Below, one piece after another: positions 17,707 through 27,116 of a DNA stretch of 64,000 bases. The first letter of the stretch is position 1. Each line of letters begins with the position of its first letter. A program made the position numbers and the translations under genes. The DNA is from 66-474 sp963771735 (GTDB taxonomy: Bacteria > Pseudomonadota > Gammaproteobacteria > Xanthomonadales > Rhodanobacteraceae). The notes below the pieces were generated by a model that was not told the origin of the DNA, searched no databases, and worked only from the letters and a program-made list of their open reading frames with translations. The DNA lies in NCBI GenBank assembly GCA_963771735.1, contig CAVYUN010000002.1, positions 1,364,001 to 1,428,000 on the forward strand. The letters run 5' to 3'.

Positions 17707-18668
17707 GGCGTAGTGCCGGCCGGTGGGCGGGATGCAGCAGGCCTAGCCTTTGGTGGCGCGGATGTGGCAGGTGCCAGCGAAGCCGGGGGGCCGACCTCCG
17801 GCGCAAGCGCGGGCGGTCCGACCGGATCGGGCAGGTCACGCAGCAGCAGCACTTCGCCGCTGCGCTCGAGTTCCGCGGCGGGCTTGACCAGTGCCTCGAG
17901 GAACATGCCAGAGGGATCGTGCTTCAGTTCGGAAACGGTGCCGACCGGAAAGCCCGCCGGAAAGCGCCCGCCGAGACCGGACGTGACCAGCTGATCGCCC
18001 GGTTTGATATCCGCGGACAGCGGCAGGTTGGGCACCAGCAACTGGTCAGCGTCACCGGTGCCGCGCGCAATACCGCGCAAGCCGGTACGCGATGTCATCA
18101 CCGGCACGGCATGGTCGGGGTCGATGACCAGCATTGCCACCGAAGCATGCGGCAGGGTCTCGATGATCTGGCCCATCACGCCGTGCGAGTCGATCACGAC
18201 CTGGCCCACGTGCACGCCTTCGTCGGCGCCCACGTTCAACATCACGTGGTCGCGGGTCGGGCCGAGTTGCACGTCGATCAGCCGCGCCAGCTGGGCGTGC
18301 ATGCCGAGCAACTGCTGGGTGTCCAGCAATTGCTTCAGACGCTCGTTTTGGTGGGTCACGGCATTCATGCGGTTGAGGCGCGCCTGGGCCAGCAGCAATG
18401 CCTCGCGCAGCTGGCGATTCTCGTCGATCAGTCTGCGGTGCTGGGCGAATGCCGTGTCGGCGTCACGGATCCAGTCGGCCGGTGCCGCAGCAAGCTTGTA
18501 GATCGGCACGATCGCGGCGGCACCGGCGTAGCGAACACGGTGCAACCAGCCGTTGCGATGATCCAGCACCATCAGCACCGCAGCCAGCGCGAGATAGGCG
18601 ATCAGGCGCAGCGTGCCCGCCGTCGCGTCCGAGAAGATCGGAGTGGATTCCTTTTGCGGAAGCGCCAT
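17703..18668 (-). CDS. mreC: Rod shape-determining protein MreC
   Basis: Bitopic periplasmic scaffold that activates PBP2. The 321-residue protein has a short cytoplasmic tail, one membrane helix (about 20-40), a coiled coil (75-120) and the two beta-barrel domains (DEGVHVGQVVIDSHGVMGQI, KPGDQLVTSGLGGRFPAGFPVG). The last 45 residues are Pro/Ala-rich and probably disordered. It begins the mreC-mreD-mrdA-rodA unit. The 262-bp gap back to mreB (18669-18930) holds no gene and probably carries a separate promoter for this unit. Confidence 0.95.
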   Translation of the reverse strand: MALPQKESTPIFSDATAGTLRLIAYLALAAVLMVLDHRNGWLHRVRYAGAAAIVPIYKLAAAPADWIRDADTAFAQHRRLIDENRQLREALLLAQARLNRMNAVTHQNERLKQLLDTQQLLGMHAQLARLIDVQLGPTRDHVMLNVGADEGVHVGQVVIDSHGVMGQIIETLPHASVAMLVIDPDHAVPVMTSRTGLRGIARGTGDADQLLVPNLPLSADIKPGDQLVTSGLGGRFPAGFPVGTVSELKHDPSGMFLEALVKPAAELERSGEVLLLRDLPDPVGPPALAPEVGPPASLAPATSAPPKARPAASRPPAGTTP

Positions 18669-18930
18669 GGCGATGCGGGTGGGGATGGAGCGGAGCTAAA
18701 GCGTAGCAACAATGTCAGCGCGGTGCGGCGTCGTGGCTCACGGAGCCCCGCAAACCAGCGAGGGATATTCGAGGCGCTTCGTTCGGAGCGGCTGTTGTGG
18801 AAAGTCAGGACAAGGATGTCCGTTCTGGTGTTCCCGGCCTGATTACGTGACATGCGAATGGAGGTAGGGTGACGCAGCGATCAGGGACGATCGCAAAAAA
18901 TATTCGCGAGCGCGGCAGCTTATGCAGAGG

Positions 18931-19977
18931 TCACTCCGATGCGAAGAAGTCGCTGCCGTGCATGTCGATCAGTTCCAGTGCCCGGCCACCGCCGCGCGCG
19001 ACGCAGGTCAGCGGATCCTCGGCGACCTGAACGTACAGGCCGGTTTCCTCGGATATCAGCTTGTCCAGGTCGCGCAGCAACGCACCGCCGCCGGTCAGCA
19101 CGATGCCGCGCTCGTGCACGTCGGAGCACAGTTCGGGCGGGGTCTGCTCGAGCGCCGCCCTGACCGCGGCGACGATGCCGTGCAGGGGCTCGTGCAGGGC
19201 TTCCAGCACATCGTTGGAGTTGATGGTGAACATGCGCGGCACGCCTTCGGCGAGGTTGCGGCCCGAGACTTCCATCTCGCGCACTTCGCTCTGCTGGTAG
19301 GCGCAACCGATCTCGATCTTGATGCGCTCGGCAGTGGGCTCGCCGATCAGGGTGCCGTGGCTGCGGCGCACGTAGTTGATGATGGCTTCGTCGAAACGAT
19401 CGCCGCCGATGCGCACCGACTGCGAATAGACGATGCCGTTGAGACTCATCACCGCGACTTCGGAAGTGCCGCCGCCGATGTCCAGCACCATCGAACCGCG
19501 TGCCTCGTGCACCGGGATGCCGGCGCCGATCGCGGCGGCCATCGGTTCCTCGATCAGGAACACGTCGCGCGCGCCGGCGCCCTCGGCGGATTCCTTGATC
19601 GCGCGGCGCTCGACCTGGGTCGAGCCGCACGGCACGCACACCAGTACGCGTGGGCTGGGGCGCAGGAAGCGGCTCTTGTGCACCTGCTTGATGAAATGCT
19701 GCAGCATCGCCTCGGTCATGGTGAAGTCGGCAATCACGCCATCCTTCATCGGCCGTACCGTGACGATGTTGCCGGGCGTGCGGCCCAGCATCATCTTGGC
19801 CTCGTTGCCGACCGCGGCGACCGCGCGCGGGCCGCCCGGGCCACGGTCCTGGCGGATCGCGACCACCGAAGGCTCGTTGAGCACGATGCCCTGGTCGCGC
19901 ACGTAGATCAGCGTGTTCGCGGTGCCAAGGTCGATGGAAATGTCGTTGGAAAAGATGCCACGGAACAGTTTGAACAT
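18931..19977 (-). CDS. mreB: Actin-like cell-shape protein MreB
   Basis: Actin homologue that forms membrane-attached filaments directing lateral wall synthesis. The 348-residue product matches the family end to end: SIDLGTANTLIYV (phosphate 1), VLDIGGGTSEVAVMS (phosphate 2), VLTGGGALLRDLD (adenosine motif), and the amphipathic start MFKLFRGIF. Catalytic and nucleotide-binding residues look intact. It lies upstream of mreC on the same strand and is divergent from the PfkB kinase, with a 198-bp shared upstream region. Confidence 0.98.
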   Translation of the reverse strand: MFKLFRGIFSNDISIDLGTANTLIYVRDQGIVLNEPSVVAIRQDRGPGGPRAVAAVGNEAKMMLGRTPGNIVTVRPMKDGVIADFTMTEAMLQHFIKQVHKSRFLRPSPRVLVCVPCGSTQVERRAIKESAEGAGARDVFLIEEPMAAAIGAGIPVHEARGSMVLDIGGGTSEVAVMSLNGIVYSQSVRIGGDRFDEAIINYVRRSHGTLIGEPTAERIKIEIGCAYQQSEVREMEVSGRNLAEGVPRMFTINSNDVLEALHEPLHGIVAAVRAALEQTPPELCSDVHERGIVLTGGGALLRDLDKLISEETGLYVQVAEDPLTCVARGGGRALELIDMHGSDFFASE

Positions 19978-20175
19978 GCGCGAACCGGCGGGATGCGGGC
20001 CCAGGGCAACAGGCGGTGGGGGAACACACCAGTCTAGTCAGGGCGCCGGTGCTGCGCAAGGTCGAAAGCATGGCAAAACGCCGGCACGGCAACGTTTCGG
20101 GAGCGCGTGCTCGAAACCGCGTGACGCAACCGTTAGGATCAAGGGCTTGTGTCACGCAAACAAGGAACCAAACCG

Positions 20176-21114
20176 ATGCCGGCTGCGCTGATCTGCGGCT
20201 CCATGGCCTACGACACCATCATGGTGTTCGAGGACCATTTCAAGAACCACGTCCTGCCGGACAAGGTGCACATGCTGAACGTGTCCTTCCTCGTCCCGCA
20301 GATGCGCCGGGAGTTCGGCGGCTGCGCCGGCAATATCGCCTACAACCTGAAATTGCTGGGTGGCGAGCCGATTCCGATGGCCACGGTCGGACAGGATTTC
20401 GCCCCCTACCGGGAATGGTTCGAGGGCTTGGGTATCCGACTCGACCGGGTTCGCGAAGTGCCGGACACGTTCACGGCACAGGCTTTCATCACCACCGATC
20501 GCGACAACAACCAGATCACCGCCTTTCACCCCGGCGCGATGATGCAAAGCCATTTGAACCGCGTCGCCGACGTGGCCGAGGCCGCTATCGGCATCGTGGC
20601 GCCGGACGGCCGCGACGGCATGCTGCAGCACGCCGCCGGATTCGCCGCGCGCGGAACCCCCTTCATCTTCGATCCGGGCCAGGCCATGCCGCTGTTTTCG
20701 GGCGAGGAATTCCGGGCCTTCATCGAGCAGGCCGATTACGTGGCCGTGAACAGCTACGAGGCCAGCCTGCTGTCGGAGCGGACCGGTTGGTCGGAAACCG
20801 ACGTCGCCGGGCGTGTCAAGGCTTACATCGTCACCCATGGCGCGGAAGGCTCGGTGATCCACGCCGATGGCAAGGCGCATGCGATTCCAGCGGCCAAGCC
20901 ACGCGAAGTGATCGATCCGACCGGTTGCGGGGACGCTTATCGGGCGGGTCTGATCTTCGGCATCCTGCGTGGCTTCGACTGGCCCGACGTTGGCCGGATC
21001 GCCTCGCTCATGGGCGCCCTGAAAATCGCGCATCCGGGTACCCAGAACCAGCATTTTTCGCCGGACGTGTTCGCTGCCGAGTTCAAGCGCCAGTTCGGTC
21101 ACGCCCTGGACTAG
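20176..21114 (+). CDS. PfkB-family carbohydrate/nucleoside kinase (adenosine kinase-like)
   Basis: Ribokinase-fold kinase that transfers phosphate to a sugar or nucleoside; adenosine or ribose-like substrates are the best guess, as close relatives in proteobacteria are annotated adenosine kinase. Visible are the N-terminal substrate loop (FGGCAGNIAYNLKLLGG), the central NSYEASLLSERTG segment and the C-terminal PfkB signature DPTGCGDAYRAG with catalytic Asp. Length is 312 residues. ATG 20176 is preferred because AAGGA lies just upstream; GTG 20149 would add nine residues. It is monocistronic. Confidence 0.85.
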   Translation: MPAALICGSMAYDTIMVFEDHFKNHVLPDKVHMLNVSFLVPQMRREFGGCAGNIAYNLKLLGGEPIPMATVGQDFAPYREWFEGLGIRLDRVREVPDTFTAQAFITTDRDNNQITAFHPGAMMQSHLNRVADVAEAAIGIVAPDGRDGMLQHAAGFAARGTPFIFDPGQAMPLFSGEEFRAFIEQADYVAVNSYEASLLSERTGWSETDVAGRVKAYIVTHGAEGSVIHADGKAHAIPAAKPREVIDPTGCGDAYRAGLIFGILRGFDWPDVGRIASLMGALKIAHPGTQNQHFSPDVFAAEFKRQFGHALD

Positions 21115-21213
21115 CCGTGTCCCGAACGACCTGAATGGCGGCGGCCGGGCATCTGGCGCGGTTGCCTCCCGCAGGCGACAATGGCCTGGACGACCCACGG
21201 CCCAGGAGGCCTT

Positions 21214-21654
21214 ATGCGCACCGCACGTATTTTCGTCCTTGCTGCCTTGTTCGCGAGCGTTCCGCTTGTGTATGCCGGCCACGCACGGGCAGCCGGCGAG
21301 ATCAGCTGCAGGATGCATTTCGAGATGCATGGCTGGTCTGCGTTCTACAAGACGTCGAGCGGCAGCGGCACGGTGACCTGCAGCAACGGGCAGCACATGG
21401 CGGTGCACCTGCGCAGCAAGGGCGGTGGACTGACCTTCGGCAAGTCCAGCATCGAAGGTGTCGGCAAGTTCTCGGGCATCTTCAAGATCGACGAGATCCT
21501 CGGCACCTACGTGACCGGCGGTGCGCACGCAGGTGCGGCCGCGTCGGCCAGCGGCACGGTGATGACCAAGGGCAATGTCTCACTGGCCCTGAGCGGGACC
21601 GGCAAGGGCTGGAACCTGGGCGTGGATTTCGGCAAGTTCACCATCAGCCGTTGA
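21214..21654 (+). CDS. Secreted hypothetical protein
   Basis: A 146-residue protein with a clear signal peptide (RTARIFVLAALFASVPLVYA, cleavage near residue 21-27). The mature part contains two cysteines (in EISCRMHFEM and GTVTCSNGQ) that could form a disulfide, and it is rich in glycine and beta-branched residues. It ends ALSGTGKGWNLGVDFGKFTI. The end pattern loosely recalls DUF1134/EipA-type periplasmic proteins, but I cannot claim membership. CAGGAGG precedes the ATG at a good distance, so it is a real gene. Its stop codon lies inside the left arm of an inverted repeat. Confidence 0.72.
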   Translation: MRTARIFVLAALFASVPLVYAGHARAAGEISCRMHFEMHGWSAFYKTSSGSGTVTCSNGQHMAVHLRSKGGGLTFGKSSIEGVGKFSGIFKIDEILGTYVTGGAHAGAAASASGTVMTKGNVSLALSGTGKGWNLGVDFGKFTISR

Positions 21655-21857
21655 ATCAGCTACTGCGCTACTCGCCACATCCGTGCGGCTCGCCCTGCGG
21701 GCCGCCTTCGGCGTTCAGATCGGCAATCCTGCCGATCTAGTCGACAGCTCGCACGCCTGCGGTGCTCGGCATCCTCATGTACTGACGTGTACATTCCGGT
21801 GCCTGCGCGCCGCAGGCGCACAACCTATCTTCGCTCGTTACGCTGATTCAACGGCTG
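21645..21857. repeat. 213-bp element with 16-bp terminal inverted repeats
   Basis: CAGCCGTTGAATCAGC (21645-21660) is perfectly complemented by GCTGATTCAACGGCTG (21842-21857). Between the arms lie three further hairpins: agatcggca/tgccgatct, atgtac/gtacat and gcctgcg/cgcaggc. No open frame fills the element. The left arm carries the stop codon of the preceding secreted-protein gene. A non-autonomous mobile element or a nested structured terminator are both possible. The rest of the gap to 21959 shows no feature. Confidence 0.55.
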
Positions 21858-21959
21858 CCAGTTGTTTTGATTTGCGTATATTGATCAACTGGGTTGCTCC
21901 GCGTATGGGTTCACTGAAACCAGATTGAGCTACCATGCCGCTTCCGGCACGGGGGCGGC

Positions 21960-22683
21960 ATGGCCATTCCGATTCTGATGTACCACAACGTGGCGAACGT
22001 GCCCGACGCGTTGCATCCGGACGGTCGCTGCCTGTACGTCACGCCCGAGGCGTTCGCCGCGCAGATGGCACTGTTGCGCCGCCTGGGTTGGCGCGGGGTG
22101 TCGATGAGCGACGCGATGCCCTACCTGCGCGGCGAGAAGCGTGGCCGCGTGGTGCGCGATCACGTTCGACGACGGTTACCTCGACAATCTCGAGCAGGCC
22201 ATGCCCGTTCTGCAACGGCACGGGTTCGGCGCGACCTGCTACGTCGTCAACGGCTGCATCGGCAAGTACAACTTCTGGGACGCGGAACGACTGGGTGTCA
22301 GGAAGCCGATGATGACCGTCGAGCAGTTGCAGGCCTGGCGTGCGGGCGGCATGGAGGTCGGCGCGCATACCCGCACCCACCCGCATCTCACCCAGTGCGG
22401 TGACGCGCAGTTGCAGGACGAAGTCGTGGGTGGCAAGGCCGAACTGGAGAGCTTGCTCGGCGTCGCCGTGCCGCAATTCTGCTATCCCTTCGGTGATGCC
22501 GACACGCGGGTGGCGAAGATTGCGCGTGAAGCGGGCTACGCCGCCTCGCCGACCGTGCGACGCGGACGCGCGCGACGCGGCATGGATCTTTTCATGTTGC
22601 CGCGGGTCGCGATCGACAACGTCGATTCACTCGCGAAATTCGCGCTGCGCGTGTTTACACCGCTCGAGGATTTGCGTGGTTGA
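21960..22683 (+). CDS. Polysaccharide deacetylase family protein (one frame break)
   Basis: NodB-fold metal-dependent deacetylase acting on an N-acetylated or O-acetylated glycan. The protein begins AIPILMYHNVAN. After a one-base shift near 22150-22160 it shows the catalytic motif 1 (TFDDGYLDN, base and metal Asp pair) and motif 2 HTRTHPHL (the two metal His), followed by QFCYPFGD (motif 3). Joined length is about 240 residues. No signal peptide is evident, so it would act in the cytoplasm or at the membrane face. The neighbourhood gives no substrate clue. Confidence 0.83.
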
Positions 22684-22835
22684 CTGTGCGATGCTCCCCG
22701 ACTGCTTTCATCCGGACAAGCTGATGGGCGGAGGCTGCCGTGATCGGCAGCGCCGGGAGGCCCGTCGAAGCTGCCATCCGTGGCAAGCGCCCCGCAGCCT
22801 GACTTTTCACCGTGGCCGCTTCGGACGGCAGCTGG

Positions 22836-24650
22836 TCAATTTGCTTGGTGGGCCGGTATGAACTGTTTGTCCACCGCTTCGGCCAATTGATCCGGCGGCA
22901 GCAATCCCTGCGACAGGATGAAGTCGTTGAATGCCTCCAGGTTGAACTTGTTGCCCAGCGCGATCTCGGTGTGCGCGCGCAGTTGCAGGATGCGCGAGTA
23001 GCCGTAGAAATACGCGGTGGCCTGACCCGGCGAGCGGAACATGAAGCGATCCAGTTCCTCGCGCGCGAACGCCTCGGAGATGCCGACATCGTTGACCAGG
23101 ATGTCGTGCGCGCGCTGGCGCGTGATCAGGCCGAGGTTCAGCATCGGATCCAGGAACGCACGCGCGGCGCGCAGCAGCCGCAGTTGCAGCGCCACCATCT
23201 GGCCGCCCGCGGGTTCGTAGGGCACCATCATCCATTCGGCGTACAGCGCCCAGCCTTCCACGTTGACGCTGTTGAACGCGAACAACGAGCGCGCCAGCGA
23301 CACGCCGTGCTCGACCATCGCCGAAAACTGCAATTCGTGCCCGGGCCTGCCTTCGTGCGCGGTCAGGGTCCAGGCGCAGGCCTTGCAGGTGAAGTCGTCG
23401 TAGGCTTCGTTCTTGCCGCCGCCATTGGGTGGATTGCCGAGCGGCAGCACGAACTGGCCGCGTTCGCCGTGGTTGTTGATGAGCGGCGGCGGATCCATGT
23501 GCGGCGCGGGCTGTGCGGCGCTCTCGGCCTCCGACGCCAGCCGCATGATCATCTTGCGCTTCGGCAGCGTGACGAGGTGATGTTCGCGGATGATGGCTTC
23601 GATCTTGGCGATCACGCCCTCGTAGTACGGCTCGATCGAATTGCGATCGAGCTGCTGCGCCTTGAGTTCCTTGAGGACCGCTCGGTAATCGGTGGTGGGT
23701 GCAAAACCTTCCGCCTTGGCCACGTAGGGCGCCAGCGTCTGCATCTGCGCCCGGATTTCCATGAAGGCCTGTTCGGCCTGCTTGATGAGTTCCTGCGGCG
23801 GGATGTCGATGCCGACGTTCCTGAGGTTGTCGGCGTAAATCGGCGCCGGCAGCCGCGCGTCGCGGCGCGCGCGCGGCAACACGGTCGATTTCACCCACGC
23901 GTCATACTCGTGCAACTGCTTCTGCAGTGCGGCAAGGGCCGGGCCGCCGCCTTCGATCTTGTACTTCGCGAACAGCTTGCGCACGCCGTCGACATAGCGC
24001 GGCGTGTTGGCGAGGTTCTGCTCGACTTCGGCCTTGTAGGGCCCCAGCAGTTGCCTGTCGCCGGCCCTGGCCGCGAACAGCGCTTCGGCCTCCTTGGTGA
24101 CCGCCGTGCAGCCCGGCATCATGCCGACATAGCACTTGAGGCGCGTCAAGGCATGCGGACGGCGCGCGGCCGGAACCTGATCCTGCAACAGCCCGAACTC
24201 GCCCTGGAAAATCGTCTGCCCGATATCGGTGTACGGCAGCATGTATTGGCTCTGCAGCTTGCTGCTTTCGATGAAGCGATCGGCGGCGTGGATCATGATC
24301 TCCAGATCCTCGCGCACATTCGGGTCGGTGGTCTTGGCCAGATCCCGCTTCAGTTCATCGCGCGCTTTCGACAAGGCCGCGCGCGAGCGCTTGTCCACGT
24401 CCGGCTTGAGATCGATGACCTTGTCGTCGTAACCGGGCACGCCGAACTGCGAGGCGGCTTCGGGATTGAATTGGGCCAATACCTTGAGCAGCACCTGGGC
24501 ATCGGCATTGCTCTGCACCACCCATGCTGGCGGCGGGACTGGCGCGTTGTCGGGACGCAGGTCCGGTTTGGCCGAAGACGGTGGCGCGGCGAGTGCCGCA
24601 GGTGTCCAGGCCACGAAGGCCAGGAAAGCGGCAAAGGGTCGCTTGAGCAT
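22836..24650 (-). CDS. DUF885 family protein, probable periplasmic metallopeptidase-like
   Basis: A 604-residue protein with a signal peptide (LKRPFAAFLAFVAWTPAALA) and the DUF885 hallmark HEGRPGHELQ, which resembles an HExxH-type zinc site, followed downstream by NVEGWALYAEWMM. The family is widespread in Xanthomonadales and often annotated as a putative peptidase; enzymatic activity has to be taken as probable only. The protein is helical with a repeated lysine/alanine-rich pattern. It is convergent with the polysaccharide deacetylase gene (152 bp apart) and followed by a lipoprotein gene upstream on the same strand. Confidence 0.85.
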   Translation of the reverse strand: MLKRPFAAFLAFVAWTPAALAAPPSSAKPDLRPDNAPVPPPAWVVQSNADAQVLLKVLAQFNPEAASQFGVPGYDDKVIDLKPDVDKRSRAALSKARDELKRDLAKTTDPNVREDLEIMIHAADRFIESSKLQSQYMLPYTDIGQTIFQGEFGLLQDQVPAARRPHALTRLKCYVGMMPGCTAVTKEAEALFAARAGDRQLLGPYKAEVEQNLANTPRYVDGVRKLFAKYKIEGGGPALAALQKQLHEYDAWVKSTVLPRARRDARLPAPIYADNLRNVGIDIPPQELIKQAEQAFMEIRAQMQTLAPYVAKAEGFAPTTDYRAVLKELKAQQLDRNSIEPYYEGVIAKIEAIIREHHLVTLPKRKMIMRLASEAESAAQPAPHMDPPPLINNHGERGQFVLPLGNPPNGGGKNEAYDDFTCKACAWTLTAHEGRPGHELQFSAMVEHGVSLARSLFAFNSVNVEGWALYAEWMMVPYEPAGGQMVALQLRLLRAARAFLDPMLNLGLITRQRAHDILVNDVGISEAFAREELDRFMFRSPGQATAYFYGYSRILQLRAHTEIALGNKFNLEAFNDFILSQGLLPPDQLAEAVDKQFIPAHQAN

Positions 24651-24733
24651 GACGTTCTCCCCGTTGTGTCCGGATCACGCTAGCACGCCGGCGGGCGTAA
24701 CGGGATGGGCCGGAAGTCAGCCAGGCTGAAACC

Positions 24734-25609
24734 TCATTGGGCCGCCTCGGCGAAGTCGCTGGCGTAGACCGGCTTGAGGAATTTGGCAAACACGCTGGCG
24801 GGCACGTCCACGGTCTGGGTACCGTAAACGTAGGGCGCAACCTGGTACGGTGGGAAAATCAGGGTGAGCCCGGGGCTTGGCGCATCCGCAGTCGTGCCCG
24901 CCCGAACCACGAACACCGAATAATTCACGGTGGTCGGCATGGTGCCATCGTTGAGCATCTGGGTGGTGTTGGCCTTCCATTCGTGGATCGCATCGGGCGA
25001 ACCTTCACCGGGTTTCGGTGCATTCGCCATGAATCTTTTCAGCAAGGTGTCATGCGCGAAGTTGGCCAGCGCCCTGCGCGCAGCATCGGGGTCGGCGAAC
25101 AGGTCGTCCAGCGCCACCAATTTGCCGGCCTTGCGGTCGAACACGAATGACGCGTCGACCGGAATCGGGTGCGCGCCGCCGGTGTCCGAACTCCCGGTTT
25201 CACGCACGCTGGTGAAAGCGGCCGTTTGCGCGGCGATCTTGAAATCAAGAATCAGCTCGAATTGCCGGTTGGCGAATTCCGGAAGTGTCTGCGGGTCGGG
25301 CAGGGCCTGGACGAAGTCGCGCTTGGCGTTGTCGGCGGTGGTCCGCAATGCATCCGTCAGCGTTTTTTCGTCGGCGGGCAGTGTGGGCAACGCGATCGCG
25401 ATCTTGTAATGCCGGGTGACGGCATGATCGCCCAGCACCGGCGCGGTACTGGCGGGAGCCGGTGCGGTGGCGGGTGCCGGGATCACGGGTGCGGAGGGAC
25501 TCGCGGCGGGCGCGGACGCGGTGCTGGTCGCGGATTGCCGTTGGCAGCCCGTCAGTGCAAGTGCAACCGCGGCCAGGGTGAGGCCACAAATTGTGGCGGA
25601 TGCTTTCAT
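24734..25609 (-). CDS. Lipoprotein of the DUF3298/RsiV-like family
   Basis: A 291-residue lipoprotein with lipobox ALTGC (Cys22), a Pro/Ala/Ser-rich spacer (residues 25-60), and a C-terminal part with the DUF4163/DUF3298 pattern. Supporting segments are HPIPVDASFVFDRKAGKLVALDDLF and LTLIFPPYQVAPYVYGTQTVDVPASVF (given here as landmarks; the FPPYQVAPYVYG stretch is the family's hallmark). In RsiV this domain binds lysozyme; no sigma factor gene is adjacent here, so a sensory role is not supported. Probable location is the outer membrane. It may be co-transcribed with the DUF885 gene (83-bp gap). Confidence 0.78.
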   Translation of the reverse strand: MKASATICGLTLAAVALALTGCQRQSATSTASAPAASPSAPVIPAPATAPAPASTAPVLGDHAVTRHYKIAIALPTLPADEKTLTDALRTTADNAKRDFVQALPDPQTLPEFANRQFELILDFKIAAQTAAFTSVRETGSSDTGGAHPIPVDASFVFDRKAGKLVALDDLFADPDAARRALANFAHDTLLKRFMANAPKPGEGSPDAIHEWKANTTQMLNDGTMPTTVNYSVFVVRAGTTADAPSPGLTLIFPPYQVAPYVYGTQTVDVPASVFAKFLKPVYASDFAEAAQ

Positions 25610-25701
25610 CGTGAAACTTCCGGATGGGCTCGCGCAAGTCTAGGTGCCTGAATGTTAAGCATTCGCTGCGGATCCATGCGTCGAGGCCTTATCATTCGCG
25701 G

Positions 25702-26697
25702 ATGCAATCCGGGAATGCGAATGCCTGGCGCCTGTGCGTGGCGCCGATGATGGACTGGACCGACCGGCATTGCCGGTATTTCCATCGTCTGCTCAGCCCG
25801 CATGCGCGCCTGTACACCGAGATGGTGACCGCCGCGGCGCTGGTGCACGGCGATCGTGCGCGCCTGCTTGCCCACGATCCCGAGGAACATCCGCTGGCGC
25901 TGCAACTGGGAGGCGCCGATCGGCGTGAACTGGCGGCGGCAGCGCGTTACGGCGCCGAGGCCGGTTACGACGAAATCAATCTCAACGTCGGTTGTCCGTC
26001 CGACCGCGTACAGTCCGGCCGTTTCGGTGCCTGCCTGATGCGCGAGCCGGAACTGGTCGCCGATTGCTTGCGCGCCATGCGCGAAGCGGTGCGGGTGCCA
26101 GTGACGGTGAAATGCCGAATCGGGGTGGACGACCAGGACGACGACGCGGATTTGTTCGCTTTCGCATCGTGCATGGTCGATGCCGGCGTCCGGGTGCTGA
26201 TCGTGCATGCCCGGAAAGCCTGGCTGCGAGGCCTGTCGCCGAAGCAGAATCGTGAAATACCGCCGCTCAACTATGCGCGCGTGTACCGGCTGAAACGCGA
26301 ATTCCCGTCACTCACGGTGGTCATCAATGGCGGGATCGACGGTCTGCCTGCGGTGCAGGAGCACCTGCGGCATGTCGACGGCGTGATGCTTGGACGGCTC
26401 GCCTATCACGATCCCCATGCATTGGCGCGGATCGGTGCGGCGCTGGATGGAGGATTGGCGCCGGAGCGGGAACAGGCGTTGCACCACATGCGCTCCTATA
26501 TCGAAAGGCAGCGTGCGCAAGGCGTCCGGCTGGCCGCTATGACGCGCCACGTCCTGGGCCTGTACCACGGCGAACCCGGCGGGAAGGCATTCCGACGGGT
26601 ACTGTCCGAAAGGACACACGCAGCCGATGCGGGCTGGGAGGCCATCGAGGCTGCGCTGGATCAGGTCCATGTGCACGCCGTGCGGATGGTGGCTTGA
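25702..26697 (+). CDS. dusA: tRNA-dihydrouridine synthase A
   Basis: Flavin enzyme that reduces uridines 20/20a in the tRNA D-loop. The 331-residue protein has the FMN-barrel start VAPMMDWTDRHCR, the active-site segment NLNVGCPSDRVQSGRFGACLM with catalytic Cys, and the DusA-specific ARKAWLRGLSPKQNREIPPL. The C-terminal helical tRNA-binding domain is present. ATG 25702 gives the standard length; the upstream extension is not needed. It is divergent from the lipoprotein gene. Confidence 0.95.
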   Translation: MQSGNANAWRLCVAPMMDWTDRHCRYFHRLLSPHARLYTEMVTAAALVHGDRARLLAHDPEEHPLALQLGGADRRELAAAARYGAEAGYDEINLNVGCPSDRVQSGRFGACLMREPELVADCLRAMREAVRVPVTVKCRIGVDDQDDDADLFAFASCMVDAGVRVLIVHARKAWLRGLSPKQNREIPPLNYARVYRLKREFPSLTVVINGGIDGLPAVQEHLRHVDGVMLGRLAYHDPHALARIGAALDGGLAPEREQALHHMRSYIERQRAQGVRLAAMTRHVLGLYHGEPGGKAFRRVLSERTHAADAGWEAIEAALDQVHVHAVRMVA

Positions 26698-26804
26698 CGG
26701 TGTGCGGTTCCCGCGCTTGCCGGCCGAAAGCCGTGTTCAGCACGAATTCAATGGATTGCGGGATGATCGTCGTTGAAGAGTTACTCGAAACCCATGCCAA
26801 GAAC

Positions 26805-27116
26805 ATGAAATTCCGGATCATCGCTGCGATGCTGGCCGGCACCATGATGGCTGCCAATGCGCCTGCGTGGGCGGCCCCTCCGCGCCCGGCGCCCAAGCCT
26901 GCACACCCGGCGACACTCGAACAAGCCGTGAAGCAGGTACAACAGCAGACGCGCGGACATATCCTTGCGGCCGACACGGTGTCGCGTGGACGAACCAACG
27001 TTTACCGCATCAAGGTGCTGACACCGAAGGGCAAGGTACAGGTGATGCAGCTGCATTCGAACCCGCAGCCGCAGGTTCATTCGAAGAAAACCAGATCCGA
27101 TCAAGGAGGGCACTGA
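26805..27116 (+). CDS. Periplasmic PepSY-domain protein
   Basis: A 103-residue protein with a signal peptide (KFRIIAAMLAGTMMAANAPAWA) and a single PepSY domain (about 45-95: LEQAVKQVQQQTRGHILAADTV, RTNVYRIKVLTPKGKVQVM). PepSY domains are proposed to inhibit peptidases or to bind peptides in the periplasm. Its stop overlaps the start of the response regulator (TGATG), so it belongs to the two-component operon, and it could feed the state of the envelope to the sensor. ATG 26805 is chosen because it opens directly on the signal peptide. Confidence 0.85.
   Translation: MKFRIIAAMLAGTMMAANAPAWAAPPRPAPKPAHPATLEQAVKQVQQQTRGHILAADTVSRGRTNVYRIKVLTPKGKVQVMQLHSNPQPQVHSKKTRSDQGGH

Noticed and set aside
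18602..18853. An 83-codon minus-strand frame in the mreC-mreB gap
   Set aside because: It overlaps the mreC start, has an Arg/Ser-rich shadow-like sequence and no ribosome site.
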